Source of the DNA: Casuarina equisetifolia
Lineage: Eukaryota > Streptophyta > Magnoliopsida > Fagales > Casuarinaceae
DNA: 64,000 nt
Reading direction: 5' to 3'
NCBI GenBank assembly: GCA_028551475.1
Contig: CM052358.1
Span: forward strand, 28,484,853-28,548,852
Of this stretch, positions 33,063 through 44,300 are shown one piece after another. The position numbers and the translations under genes are program-made. A model generated the notes under the pieces. It was given only the letters and a program-made list of their open reading frames with translations. It had not been told where the DNA came from and made no database searches. Position 1 is the stretch's first letter. Each line of letters starts with the position of its first letter.

Positions 33063-33584
33063 ATGGCGTCCATTAGCACTTCGAGAGTCCCTTCTCCTCT
33101 ACCTTCTTCTTCTTTTCCTTCTTCGTCTTTGCGATGGACATACGATGTTTTTCTCAGTTTCCATGGTGAAGATACGCGCAAAAATTTTACAGACCATTTA
33201 TATGTGGCTTTGAGGAAGAAAGGCATCATTGTCTTTAGAGATGATGAAAAATTGGAACGAGGAAAATATATTTCTCAAGAGCTCTTAAAAAAAAATACAA
33301 GAATCTCAATACGCAATTGTTGTAATCTCAAAGAGGTATGCTTTCTCTAAATGGTGCTTGATTGAACTAACAAAAATCATGGAATGCAGGAGAGAGACAA
33401 GGATGATAGTTTTGCCCATATTTTACCATGTGGATCCCTCCAACATACGAAAGCAAGAGGGAAGTTTTGCAGAAGCTTTTGCCAAACATAGAGAAAACCT
33501 TGACGTTGATGAAAAGGACATAAAAATGTGGAGTAATGCTTTACAAGATATTGGTCTTCTTGCTGGATGGCATGTGGACAATAG
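33063..33584 (+). CDS. TNL exon 1: TIR domain (frameshifted)
   Basis: ATG at 33063, Ser/Pro-rich lead of about 21 residues, then the TIR core YDVFLSFHGEDTRKNFTDHLY and the BB-loop region RDDEKLERGKYIS. The frame shifts by one base in the A-run at 33287-33295. Beyond it the family sequence continues in the next frame: ESQYAIVVISKRYAFSKW, then CLIELTKI, whose Glu (codon 33364-33366) is at the position of the catalytic glutamate of TIR NADases. HVDPSNIRKQEGSF follows. The exon ends AATAG/GTATGA after WHVDN. In a TIR domain the frameshift removes the catalytic half. Confidence 0.88.
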
Positions 33585-33707
33585 GTATGATCATTACTTA
33601 TCACCACACCAAACTTTAGATTATGAAAAATAATTTATTTACTTGAAACTAAAATAAGGAAACTTTCAAATCATTCTAACATTAATTGTAAATTATTTTT
33701 TTTATAG

Positions 33708-34797
33708 GCATGAATCAATGGTTGTTCAAGAGATTAGTCAAAAAATTCTTGATGAAGTAAGACTTAACACATCAACAATTTTTGAAGGTCTTGTTGGAAT
33801 ATGTTCTCGAGTTCCTAAAATTATCTCCTTACTCTCTATGAGAATGGATGATGTCCGTTTTATAGGAATTTGTGGAATGGGAGGAGTTGGTAAGACAACT
33901 CTAGCAAATGTCATTTATGATCAAGTTTCTCCAAAATTTGAGGCTAGTTGTTTTATTGCTCATGTAAGAGAAGAGAGTCGAAATCATGGTCTAGTTAATC
34001 TACAAAGACAACTTATTTGTGAGATTCTCAAGGAAAGTGGTTTAAGCATATGGAATACTTATGCAGGAATTGAGGTGATAGCAAAGAGAGTATTTAACAA
34101 AAAGGTTTTTATAGTTCTTGATGATGTGGATACTGAAAACCAATTAAAAGGACTAGCGGGGAGTCATAGTTGGTTTGGACAAGGTAGTAGAATTATCGTA
34201 ACATCCAGAAATCATCATTTGTTAAAAAGACATATGGATGATTGTTATGAGGTTGAGGTGTTGAATTATGATGAATCTTTAGAGCTCTTTAGTTGGAAAG
34301 CTTTTCACAAAGACCATCCTAAAGAAAATTATGTAGAATTGTCTAAAGAAATCATGAGTTATGCTGAAGGCTTACCTCTAGCTCTTGAAGTTTTTGGTTC
34401 ATATTTATTTGATAGATCAATAGATGCATGGAAGGCTGCTCGAGATCAACTACAAGCAAATCCTAAGGCAGATGTTTTGGATAAACTTCAAATAAGTTTT
34501 AATGAATTGGAGGATTCACAAAAGATGTTGTTTTTAGATATTGCATGTTTGTTTAATGGAAATTATACACCTGAAGATACCCAAAAATTGGAATGTCTTG
34601 GTCATTATTTGGCGATTGATATTGAAGTTCTTAAGGACAATTGCCTTATAAAGTACTTAAATGGAGCATTTCGAATGCATAATTTGTTAAAGCAAATGGG
34701 TCAAGAAATTGTTCGTCGGGAGTCTCCAAATGAGCCTGGGAAGCGTAGTAGATTATGGTACGCTGAAGATATCATTCATGTATTGAAGAATAATACT
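33708..34797 (+). CDS. TNL exon 2: NB-ARC domain
   Basis: Starts after TTTATAG and reads HESMVVQEISQKIL, a usual TNL junction. The motifs appear in order. The P-loop is GMGGVGKTT (33877-33903). Then come RNBS-A-TIR FEASCFIAHVREESR, kinase 2 KVFIVLDDVD, RNBS-B GSRIIVTSRN, GLPLALEVFGSYLF, RNBS-D LFLDIACLF, and FRMHNLLKQMGQEIVRRE. The MHD motif is MHN here (34675-34683). The Asp is replaced by Asn at the position that reads the ADP-bound state. The exon ends ACT/GTAAGT. The exon is open throughout (363 full codons), encoding a complete ATP/ADP switch module. Confidence 0.93.
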
Positions 34798-34967
34798 GTA
34801 AGTGATTAATTAGAATGTAATGTAAAAAAGTATATTTGGTACCAATTCTTTGAAGTATTTATGAAACCTTCTATCACATATTTCTATTTATTTTCTTGGT
34901 TTTAGCAACTATTGGAAGTATTTATTAGATATTATTGCAACTTAATATTTGTTTTCTTATGTTTTAG

Positions 34968-35273
34968 GGAACTAATGCCGTTGAAAGTATTGTTCTAAAT
35001 GAACCATTACCAAAACAAGAGCAATTGTGTTTGGAAGCATTCTCAAAAATGAAAAGATTGAAAATACTTGTCATCTGTGACTTTTGGTCTCATTGTGGTA
35101 CTCACACTCTAGAATGGCATGGAGATCCTTCAAGCTTTATGTTAAGCAATGAGTTACGTTACTTAGAATGGTTTGAATATCCTTTAGAATTTTTGCCAAT
35201 TGGTTTCCATCCAGACAATCTTGTTGTGTTTAAACTCTCCCATAACTCTATCAAACGATGGGATGGCTGCAAG
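34968..35273 (+). CDS. TNL exon 3: start of the LRR region
   Basis: 102 codons after a TTTTAG acceptor: GTNAVESIVLN, then EAFSKMKRLKILVI, LRYLEWFEYPLEFLPIGFHPDNLV and NSIKRWDGCK, ending at AAG/GTACGA. This is the usual small exon between NB-ARC and the main LRR exon in TNL genes. The pattern is LRR_3-like. Phase 0 on both sides. Confidence 0.9.
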
Positions 35274-35364
35274 GTACGATTTTTTATTTATATGAATGTA
35301 TGTTCTTTGTACTTGTTTTACTCTTCATTTTACTTACTTGTCTTTTCTTTTATACTTATAACAG

Positions 35365-36543
35365 AGTTTTGACAAAGTCAAATACATTGATATGAGTTTT
35401 TCGAATAACTTGATTGAGATCCCAGAGTTTAGTGGAGTCCCAAACCTTAAGCAATTAGATCTTCAACATTGTAGACGCTTGTCAAAGGTCCACTCATCGC
35501 TTGGATATCTAAAACAGCTAAGGGAATTGGATATGGAAGGTTGCTGGCATCTTAATGGACTCCCAAATGAGATCAATTGGGAATCTCTTGAATTTCTTAA
35601 TCTTGCTGGTTGTTCAAAACTCAAGAAGTTCCCAAATGTTGTTGGTAATATGAAATCTTTAAGGTTCCTCGACTTGATAGGGACTAAGATAAAAGTGTTC
35701 CCAATATCATTTAAGAACATATCTTCTCTTAAGTATCTCAATTTATGCAGCAGCTTAAGATATAGGAAACTTACTCAAAAGAGGTATGGGTGTTTTTTTG
35801 CGAGAGGCTTTGTTCCACAATTTGTCAATAAAAAGTTCTCACGCATAGATTCTATCTCAGGACCAAGACTTACTGTTTCAAGCATTGGGAGTAGTGGCTT
35901 AAATGCCTCTAGGATTTCGCTCCAAAATTGTTTCTCAGGCTTGAGCTTATGAGAAGAATTAGATTTGAGTTATCACAATCTTTCAGATACAACCATCTCT
36001 AGTTATCTTAGTTGTTTGCCTTCAATTAAGTGCTTAAATTTATCTGGGAACAAATTGACAACAATACCAATGAGTATATTTCAACTTCTTAACCTTCATG
36101 TGCTACATTTGAGAAATTGTAGCAGCCTTCAAGTATTGCCAAAGCCTCTATTCTCATGTTCAAGTTTAAGAATACTAAATTTGGGGTATTGCAATTTATT
36201 GGATGAAATGATCCCAGATGATTTTAGTTGCTTATCTTCACTTGAGGCTTTAAATCTCTCTGGAAACAAGTTCACAAGAATACCATATTTGGTCCATCTT
36301 TCCAAGCTTGATGAACTTTACCTAGATGGTTGTACTCAACTTCTAACATTACCAAATTTACCACTGCGCCTAAGGCAGTTGGATTTAAGAAATTGTGCAT
36401 CACTGAAGTTTTCGAATAGCGAGTTGGACTGGTGTGCTTTATCGACCACTGACCGCACTTTTGTGTCCATCCATATTGGTTCGGACGGGATACCATACAA
36501 GAGCCTATACCCACACCCACGGAGCCCGTTCATTGAATTAAGA
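35365..36543 (+). CDS. TNL exon 4: leucine-rich repeats (in-frame stop)
   Basis: Starts after AACAG with SFDKVKYIDMSFS, then about 14 leucine-rich repeats of the plant intracellular type (for example LKQLDLQHCRRLSKV, LEFLNLAGCSKLKKFP, LEALNLSGNKFTRIP, LDELYLDGCTQLLTLP). A TGA at 35950-35952 interrupts between LSL and EELDLSYHNL, where the family usually has a sense codon. The same frame continues normally on both sides. The exon ends GAATTAAGA/GTAAGT. Phase 0. The LRR would set specificity and auto-inhibition. Confidence 0.88.
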
Positions 36544-36663
36544 GTAAGTTTAATCTCTCCTTTATATCATAGTGTATTGCCTTGTTGAAATCAAGAAATC
36601 TTATTGTTTGCCAACTTAAAGTAAAGCAACTCACGTCTTTCTCTTTTTGGCTTTATTTTACAG

Positions 36664-37335
36664 TCAGAGTTCATTGAAATTTTGGTTGGCCCGGCGCTGG
36701 CGCCTGAAATACCAGAATGTTTTAACCGGGGAATTACTCGTTCATCTGGAAAAATTGATTGTTTCTTATTGAAAAATGCGCAGTGGTGGATGAGTGGATG
36801 TCTTCTGTTAATTCTTTGTCAATTGCATGACCTTGACACTCGGCAAAGAAAAAGTAAAAAACAAAAGGTCGAGGACTGTGGGAATCCAAGTAAAGGAATA
36901 ACTGATGGCAACAGTCCCGTTCCCCACTTTCTTTGTGAATTTCAAGTGAATGGAGTTACTCTAAAAAAGCCTTTAACCTTTTCTATCCATGAACTCCCAT
37001 CTATTGGACCAAATGGATTTTGGGTTTCTGTAGCCCCTCTGTGGTTCAATGAACTGAATCAATTCAGCTACAGTACGGGTGCAAAGGTTGACGTTGGGGT
37101 TTCAATTAAATCATGTAGCCTGGAAATGGAGGTGGAGGAGTGCGGGGCATATTTGGTATCATCTTATCAATCTTCGAAGTTACATGAAGTTTTAAGTAAC
37201 ATTTCTCCACATGCTTTGGATTTAGAAAATTGTAAGAAACTTTTTTCCATTAGTCCATGTATGGACATCCGTGGACCTATTAAAATGAAAAGGAAAGGTG
37301 GAATCAAGAGGTCTTCGCAGTTGTTGCTTGCTTAG
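36664..37335 (+). CDS. TNL exon 5: post-LRR C-JID-like domain
   Basis: Starts after TTACAG with SEFIEILVGPALAPEIPECF, where IPEWF-like text is the hallmark of the C-terminal jelly-roll Ig-like domain (C-JID) found in many TNLs. There VWLG-like strands and VEECGAYLV near the end match the CGxxLVY strand. The open frame ends at TAG 37333-37335. A short basic tail KMKRKGGIKR may be a nuclear localisation signal. C-JIDs contact effectors in resolved TNL structures. Here the domain appears complete. Confidence 0.85.
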   Translation, partial: SEFIEILVGPALAPEIPECFNRGITRSSGKIDCFLLKNAQWWMSGCLLLILCQLHDLDTRQRKSKKQKVEDCGNPSKGITDGNSPVPHFLCEFQVNGVTLKKPLTFSIHELPSIGPNGFWVSVAPLWFNELNQFSYSTGAKVDVGVSIKSCSLEMEVEECGAYLVSSYQSSKLHEVLSNISPHALDLENCKKLFSISPCMDIRGPIKMKRKGGIKRSSQLLLA

Positions 37336-38650
37336 AGAAATATAGAAGCCAACCATGTTGATTGCATGGTATCTTCCTTGCTGCCTCTCAATCTTTTAGC
37401 TTTTAAATTCCCTAAATGTGATGATGAGGTCAAAATATTTTGCTGAACCTTATTAATCATTACAGAATTGAAATATTTAAGAAGCTAAAATTGTCATAAT
37501 AGATTTCTAGAATTGTCATTAATGAACCATTTAATGAGTTCAATGTTGTCCTAATAGCCTCGCCATAGATTTCTACAAGTTCTTGAAGAAGTATGATGCA
37601 GTGTTTGCATCAATGTCTATTGCAAACACCCCTGGTATATGATTACTCCTTGACTGCAGGTGCTGCAAATGGGAATATCAATGAAAAAAGTTTAGAATAA
37701 TGCTCACTCACGGGCAGATAGAACTGAGCAAGACTTCAATGGCAACTTGTGAAGCAAAATGAAGAAGTCAACTATCTCATCCCTATGGTTCAAATGTGTG
37801 CACAGCCTTCGGAGATGGTGGTGCTAAATGTAAGTACAGTTTATTAACTCCACATTGGAAACATTATGCAGGAGATGACGTTCAACCCACTACCATGGCA
37901 AAGAAACAGAGGATGGAGGGCATATTTTGAAGAACCAAAGGAAGGAGAACAGCACATTCTAGCACTTTTTGCTTTGCCTTTGAATTTCGTAGATGAGAAT
38001 AGAATGTGGAAAGATACAATTAAGGATGACAATGAGCTCTATTATGTCAGTATAATAGATCAAAGCACAAATATCAATGACATTATATATATTTAGTCAT
38101 TTTTCTTAAATTTTATTTAAATACTGAAGAGTAATACTCTCTCTTACATAAACGATAGACTCTTGTCTGTAGTTTGTTGTATTTTCATGACAATAAACAA
38201 AAAATTATTGAATAATTTCTTCTATGTTTGCTACAAAAATTAAATGGTTTCTACCAACAATCTATCAGGAAATTAGTTGGTTTGTCATATAATATAACTT
38301 TAAAAGAAATAAATTCACAACTCTACAACTACCTTTCCTCAAGTGAAACAAATATAGCATGTTCACATACAAGCATAATTTGTATATAAAACCATTCAAA
38401 CTGACCATCACATCCCATAATCAAAGCTAAGAAGCATAATAGAAACAAATTTTATTCATCAAAGCTTTGCCCGCGGAGTGAATGCTTAACTTGATGCAGT
38501 AACAATTGTTTAGTGACTAAATTTTATTTCATTTGCATATTTCTTTCCAAGAATTTTCAAATGACCGCCTCTAGGTTCAGAACATAAACACCCTGATGCA
38601 ATTATTTCCTCAAAGTTACAATTTAGGGAAATTGTAGAAGCCTACTTCCA
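37336..38650 (+). other. TNL 3' flank, multicopy in the window
   Basis: No separate gene called. Text from here recurs at 46280-47190 ('gctgatgaggtagaaatattt', 'tcctaataacctcaccaga', 'aaaaagtatgatgcattctttgcatcaa', 'aatgaagaagtcaac', 'ttatgcggaggatgatattcaac'), at 24970-25400 and 31255-31560, and in part at 56390-57170. A 76-codon frame at 37866-38096 (MQEMTFNPLPWQRNRGW...) has no recognised domain but is embedded in the repeated segment. It may be an exon of an alternative longer tail. Confidence 0.5.
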
Positions 38651-38869
38651 TCACAGTGAGAATTATCGAAGGAACGGTTTTACTTGAATGGTTTGAAACT
38701 TTCAAAATTAGCCAAAACCTGCAAGATAGCGGGAAGAACATTATAAAAGGTTCACCTGCAAAAAAATCTCTATCCTACGGAAACTAGATAAAACAATACA
38801 AGCCCATAAGCAATTCGAGCTTCTTGGCTAGAGAAGTCAAGTCCAATATGGACATCTGTCACATTTAGA

Positions 38870-39101
38870 CAAAGAGAAAGAAGTAGCTTCACATGGGGAG
38901 CAATTCTAATGCAATATCCTGGAAATCCAACGTAGAACTTCAAAGGTGCTCCACTTTGCAAGGTTTTCAAAGCAAAATCTAAAGAACCAGAGTAGGGAAG
39001 CCGTCCCTAAGCATTGGGTTACATCTTCTGAACCTGGGTTCTGGTATAATCAAAGGGTAAACTACAGGCTGAAGCAAAGAATCCCGAAATGGTACTAGCA
39101 C
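38870..39101 (-). pseudogene. Exon remnant of a mitochondrial di/tricarboxylate carrier
   Basis: Minus-strand frame after a TTCTTCTCAG acceptor: ASTISGFFASACSLPFDYTR, TQVQKM, GRLPYSGSLDFALKTLQSG, APLKFYVGFPGYCIRIAPHV. This matches the third repeat of plant mitochondrial 2-oxoglutarate/malate or dicarboxylate/tricarboxylate carriers, with the Px[DE]xx[KR]-type signature (PFDYTR) kept. Two stops (TAA 39021-39019 and TAG 39009-39007) stand where the family has Gln codons, consistent with C-to-T changes. After APHV the sequence diverges. A splice-acceptor-like edge suggests a genomic fragment, not a processed copy. No other exons of the carrier are visible nearby. Confidence 0.75.
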
Positions 39102-39109
39102 CTGAGAAG

Positions 39110-39930
39110 AAAAAGCAAGTATCAAGACTAAACAAATTATTGAAACAAGAACTTCCTCCATCAAGATAACATTAAAATTATAGATGGACCGCAAAAGCAC
39201 AACCAAGTCCCCAAGGGGATGTAATAAAAATGTTTACTTCCTAGAAATTGGCAATAAACAATTAATAATTAAGTTCTAATTTTTCAAACATGCATGCAAA
39301 ATTTAGCACTCATATATTCAACTTTAGCAGTAGCAGTTGGAGTCAGTGAAAACAAGGGGGCGCTTGGAATAATGGAATTAAATTGGCCTAGTGTCTAATA
39401 AATTATAAGCTATACAGGGCATGCTGAACGTTGATTCTATAGCAATTGATTGTAGAGTACCTCTGACATGTAACTTTCTTGCCACGTTATCGGTAGTAAT
39501 TATATGTGACAGACAAAAGAAAAATAGAAAGCTCTAAGCTAGCAAATCCAACCAATCATAATACATGTGCATGCACACTCATGCACACAAAACAAGAAAG
39601 AATAAGAAATATCCCTAACCATAATCTGCCACGGTTTCCCTAGAAGTTAAAGGTCAAAGAAACTAGGCTTATATAGAAAAAAAAAAAAAAGAGAAAAGAT
39701 TATACCAAAACCATTTTAGTAGCACTTAGAGATCAAAATACAAGAACTCATCTATCTCATAATTAATCCTTGCTATATAATATGTCTCTAGAAATAACAA
39801 AGATTTAAGTAGGAGATGCTTCATATAATTTGAAACAACGTAAACCAAAATTCATAAGTCTTATTTAAGATTAATCTGAACAATTCCCAATATATAAATC
39901 CTTAAATTTTTTTAGAATATCTTTGTTGAA
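39110..39930. other. Unassigned sequence
   Basis: AT-rich, with no recognised feature. An A-run at 39680-39694 could be the tail of a small retroposon, but no boundaries are evident. Confidence 0.4.
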
Positions 39931-39934
39931 CATT

Positions 39935-40730
39935 TTTGTAATGTCCACGTTGTGCTTCAGGCAAAGTGGCATATGCCTGCATACGGATTAGTGCTAGTTC
40001 TGCAGGACAACAAACACAAACTCCATAAATTTGAGTTCCTTATACATGAATAAAAGAACTCTTTATGATTGGATTAGAAAGATTGAACGTGTGATACATG
40101 GAGTGAAATTCGAGTACTACTGGTGTCCTGAACAGATCCTCTATGTTGGAAAGATGGGTAACTAACGAGTATAAATTGTTTTTTAAGTATTGCAAGTTAT
40201 GAAAAATGCTCTGGTTTGTATTTATAAATGTTAAAAATAATTACAATTTATATTCGTCTTCCAATCTCTATTGTACTACATGTAGATATAACAAATTGGA
40301 AGTAGAACATGAGTTGGTCTGGCATGGAGAGCAGTCTTAATGGCAATTGCTGATCGTGAACAACAACAAAAGCAGTACATTCCTGAATACTTAAAAGTTG
40401 CTTCCACTTGCTTTCTTTTTTATTCATGTCAACAAGAACAATAAAAATCTTTCTTTGTTGGTGCTCTATTCCATATTATTGTAGGTTAGCAGAATTTTCT
40501 TAGAATCTTTGTAGTTAATGACAAGATATAGCAATGATGACGAAAAAAGAGAGGAGAAACTAAAATATTTGCCTTTGCGGAATTTGCCATTGTTTGGGCA
40601 ATACATTGCATTGAGCCCCACAAACCAAGAAAAAATTATAATATTAAGCCTCTAAACATATAACAAAAATGGAATGACTGTAATTTTTCATACAAACACT
40701 ACTGTTAAACCAAGAACTAGAAGCAAAGGT
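39935..40730 (+). repeat. Direct repeat D1 (paired with 58865-59625)
   Basis: Long diverged match to 58865-59625, same orientation: 'tttgtaatgtcc', 'gttctgcaggac', 'ctccataaatttgagttcct', 'gattggattagaaagattgaacgtgtga', 'gagtactactggtgtc', 'agcagtacattcctgaatactta', 'aatctttgtagttaa' and 'tttgcggaatttgccattgtttg'. A frame in both copies reads LHKFEFLIHE. I do not recognise the protein and both copies have stops. Confidence 0.65.
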
Positions 40731-41001
40731 ACCAAGTACTTGTCTGAACGGGAGGAAGAAGTTTATGGATTAAAAATTCACACTAACGACCGCTACACTA
40801 AGAGGCAGTAATTCTGGGCTGGTAAAATCAAATGGCATTAACTTTTCATTTAATGTCTTCACCAATACTTTGCCCATATTCAAAAACTGCAGTTCTGTGG
40901 CATCTAATGACCGCTACAATGCCGATCCAAATAGCAAAAGGAAGCATAATTATGAGTTTGGATAGTAGCTTTAGCTTACTAAAATTGTCATAACACGGTT
41001 G

Positions 41002-41300
41002 TGTTTAGGAAAAATGCTTGCTTTTCATTAACAAACAAGGAAAACCCTTACACAATCTTGCTTACAAATGAGAAAATTGTTCCCATGTTAAGAAAATCAA
41101 CGAAGCTATACATTCAATATATAACATCCTAGTGAGAAGTAAGCTGCATGTCGCTGTCCCATCTCAAACTACCATGTGTGGCACTCTTTGGGCGTGAGAA
41201 GATTGCACAATAGCTACAGCCGCAGCTACCGTCAAGTGATCCGATGTGGAAACCACATCAGACGTGGCTGCCTCCACTTCTCTCATTTTATATTTGAACA
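41002..41300 (-). mobile_element. 3' LTR of a minus-strand Copia element
   Basis: On the minus strand it starts TGTTCAAATATAAAATGAG directly after a polypurine tract (agcttgaggagggg, revcomp at 41301-41314) and ends ...CCTAAACA at 41002, so both ends carry TGTT..AACA. Length is 299 bases. It contains the 'ccacatcgg/ccacatcag' text usual in short plant LTRs. Confidence 0.7.
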
Positions 41301-44300
41301 CCCCTCCTCAAGCTAATGGTTGGTGGGAATTAATGACATTTAGCTTGCCAAGGAGATCAAAGCATGCTGATTTGCCTTTAAGGCTTTAGTCTAGATATCT
41401 GCTAGTTGCTCTTCTTTCAACATGTCCAGTTATGATGGGCCCACAATGGATTTTTTCTCAGTTGAAGTGACAATTAAAATCTATGTGTTTAGTGCACTGA
41501 TACCCCATAGGGTTTGCAACAAGTTTTATGGCTACCTTGTTCTCATAGTACAAGCTCACAAGGTGAGGGACATCAACTCCTATGTCTCTCAAAAGGCCTA
41601 ATAGCCAAATGACTTCACAAGATGTAAAAGTCATAGCTTGATACTCTACTTATGTGGGTGAGATAGATATTATTGCTTGTATCTTCTTTTTCCATAAGAT
41701 AAGTGCATCTACAAGCATGATACAAAAACTGATAACTAATTTTCTATTGACCTTACAAGTAGTATAATCTGAATCATAGTATGTTCTCATTTTGTATCCT
41801 CTAGAAACAGGAATAAATAAACCATTGACAAGGTACCTTTTTAGGTATCTTACCAGTGTGGTGGTTGTTCCCCAATGAGATTTCTTAGTGAGTGCATAAA
41901 TTGAGCCAAGTTGTGCATTGTATAGGAAATGTTAGGTCTTGTGACATTAAGGTTGTTTAGTTTTCCTATAAGCTACTAATACTTTAATGGATCACTAAGA
42001 AGGGGATCATCATCTCAAGGTACTTTTGCTCCGTAGTCATGCTTGAAAATGGTCAACGATCAATTAGTGTCCAAGGAGTTATCAACTGACTTATTGCCTT
42101 CAAGTCTCATCTCATCTATCAACTCCAAAATGTACTTACACTAATTTGGATGAATACCATTGTCATCCTTATGAACCTCAATTCCAAGAAAAAACTTGAT
42201 ATCTCCATATTCCTAATATAAAAAACTGGATGAAGATGTGCTACTGATACTTCAATGAATCACTGAGAAAAAGGTCACCATTTCAGGATACTTGTGCTCC
42301 TTGATCATGCTTGAAAGTGGTTAATAATAATTTGGTGTCCATGGAATTGTCAATTGACTTAATGGTCCCAAATCTCATCTTATTTATTAAATCCAAAATA
42401 TACTTGCACTAACTTAGATGAATACCACTATCATCTCTAAGAATTTCAATTCCAAGAAAAAACTTAATATCTTCGAAATCCTTAATATAGAAGACTAAAT
42501 GAAAATGTACCTTCAATTCTTATATACCACTAGTGTCACTACCAGTGATTAGTATATTGTCAACATAAATCATAGGACTAACCACAAGATTACCTTTTTG
42601 TTTGACAAACAATGAGGTCTCGTGTATGGAGTCCTGATATTTAGTTACAAGCAATGCCTTTGTAAACTTTGCACACCATTACTTCGTTACTTGCTTTAAT
42701 CCATAAATGAACTTCTTTAGCTTATATATTTTTCCACTATTCTTTGATGGATTACTTGGTAGGTGCTTCATATAAATGTCTTCATTTTGGTCTCCTGACA
42801 AAAATAAATTATTGATGTCCATTTGATGGATGATCCATTAATGTTGACAAAGATCTCATAATAATCAATACCCTACTTTTAGTTGTATCTTTTGGCTACT
42901 ACTCAAGCCTTATATCTATCTACTTATCTATCAACTTTATACTTGATCTTTTATACCCATTTGCAACCTATAGGCTTTTTTTCCTATGGTAAGTCCATTA
43001 TCTCCCATGTATTGTTTGCCTCTAGTGTCTTAATCTCTTGTTCCATGACATCTTGCCACTAGGATTCTGAATTACCTTATAATGATGGATTGGTTCAATG
43101 TTAACAAAAATAAATTCCATGAAATGCTAATTGTCACATGGTAGATGGTCAAATAAAATGTAGGTTGAAAGAGGGTAAATGGATGACTCACTTTTTACAG
43201 CATTAATGGTGACACAAATATAACCTTTTGATCAAAAAGATGATCTAGTGTGTTTAATGGAATGTTTGGGAACTAGTTATGTTTGTGACCTAAAAGATCA
43301 TTTAATGTAGGTATAAATTCATTAATGTCATCATCAAAAAATAGGGCATGAGGTTTAGTTAGTGGTTGTGGTGCTATAGGTGTACAATTTGATTTAAACG
43401 AGAAAAAAATCATCAATAGTGGACGATGATTGTATAGGGTGAAAAGGTACCTCAGGACTATGCACTTTCAAGGCTTTCAAAGCAAGTTCAATCAAAGGTA
43501 CTTGTATGATGGGTTGTGAATTAGGCCCTACTTGAAAAAATGGAAGATATTCTCATAAAATTTTACATCTTTTCTAATAAAGAATTTATCATTTATAGGG
43601 TCATAAGGCCTCTAACTCTCTTGACCTTGAGCATATCCTATAAAAATAATTGGAATTACCTAAAGGGCAAACTCATCTCTTATCTCCACAGTAGTGGCAT
43701 GACATAAATACCCAAAAATCCTAAGATGTGAAAACTTAGGTGTATTTTTTTTAAGTTTTTCAAAAGGTCTCTTTTTGTGCAAAATGAAATATGACATTTT
43801 ATTAATAAGATAAGTGGTTGTTAGTATATAATCCCCCCAAAATCTATTAAACATTAAGCTCTAAAATTTTAGAAATTGCACAACATAAAAAATGTAGCAA
43901 TTTTTACACTCAATTATACTATTTTGTTGTCGTGTGTGCACATATGAACTCTTATCCTTGAAACAACAAGAAGAAAATAATTTTTTTATATGTTGGTTGA
44001 AAAAATCAAGTGAATTGTTAGTTCTAATACACTTGACCTTTATGTTAAATTGATTTTTTTTGTCAAGTTAAGGAATTTTTCCAAACATGAACAGGTCTCA
44101 CTTTTGACTTTCATTAAAGACCTCCAAGTTCCATGTGAAAAGTCATTAACCAAAGTAAGAAAATACAATGATCCATCTTGGTTGGGGATTTAGTAGGATC
44201 TAGATCCATATGGATTAGGTTAAAAATTCACTATGCTGCATGATCACTCATAAGAAATGGATTACTAGTTTGTTTCACAAGTGGACATATCATACAAGGT

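Larger units (their letters stand above)
33063..37335 (+). pseudogene. TIR-NBS-LRR disease resistance gene with two disabling lesions
   Basis: An intracellular immune receptor of the TNL class: TIR domain (NADase signalling), NB-ARC switch, LRR and post-LRR (C-JID-like) domain. Five exons are inferred: 33063-33584, 33708-34797, 34968-35273, 35365-36543 and 36664-37335. All introns have GT..AG ends and phases agree. The joined frame is 1255 residues, normal for the family. Two lesions break it. There is one extra A in the run of nine at 33287-33295, which shifts the TIR frame and stops it at residue 95, and a TGA at 35950-35952 in the LRR exon. Everything else (P-loop, kinase 2, GLPL, splice sites) is intact, so the inactivation is recent, allele-specific, or partly a base-calling error. 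The 3' flank is repeated in decayed form elsewhere, as in R-gene clusters. Confidence 0.9.
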
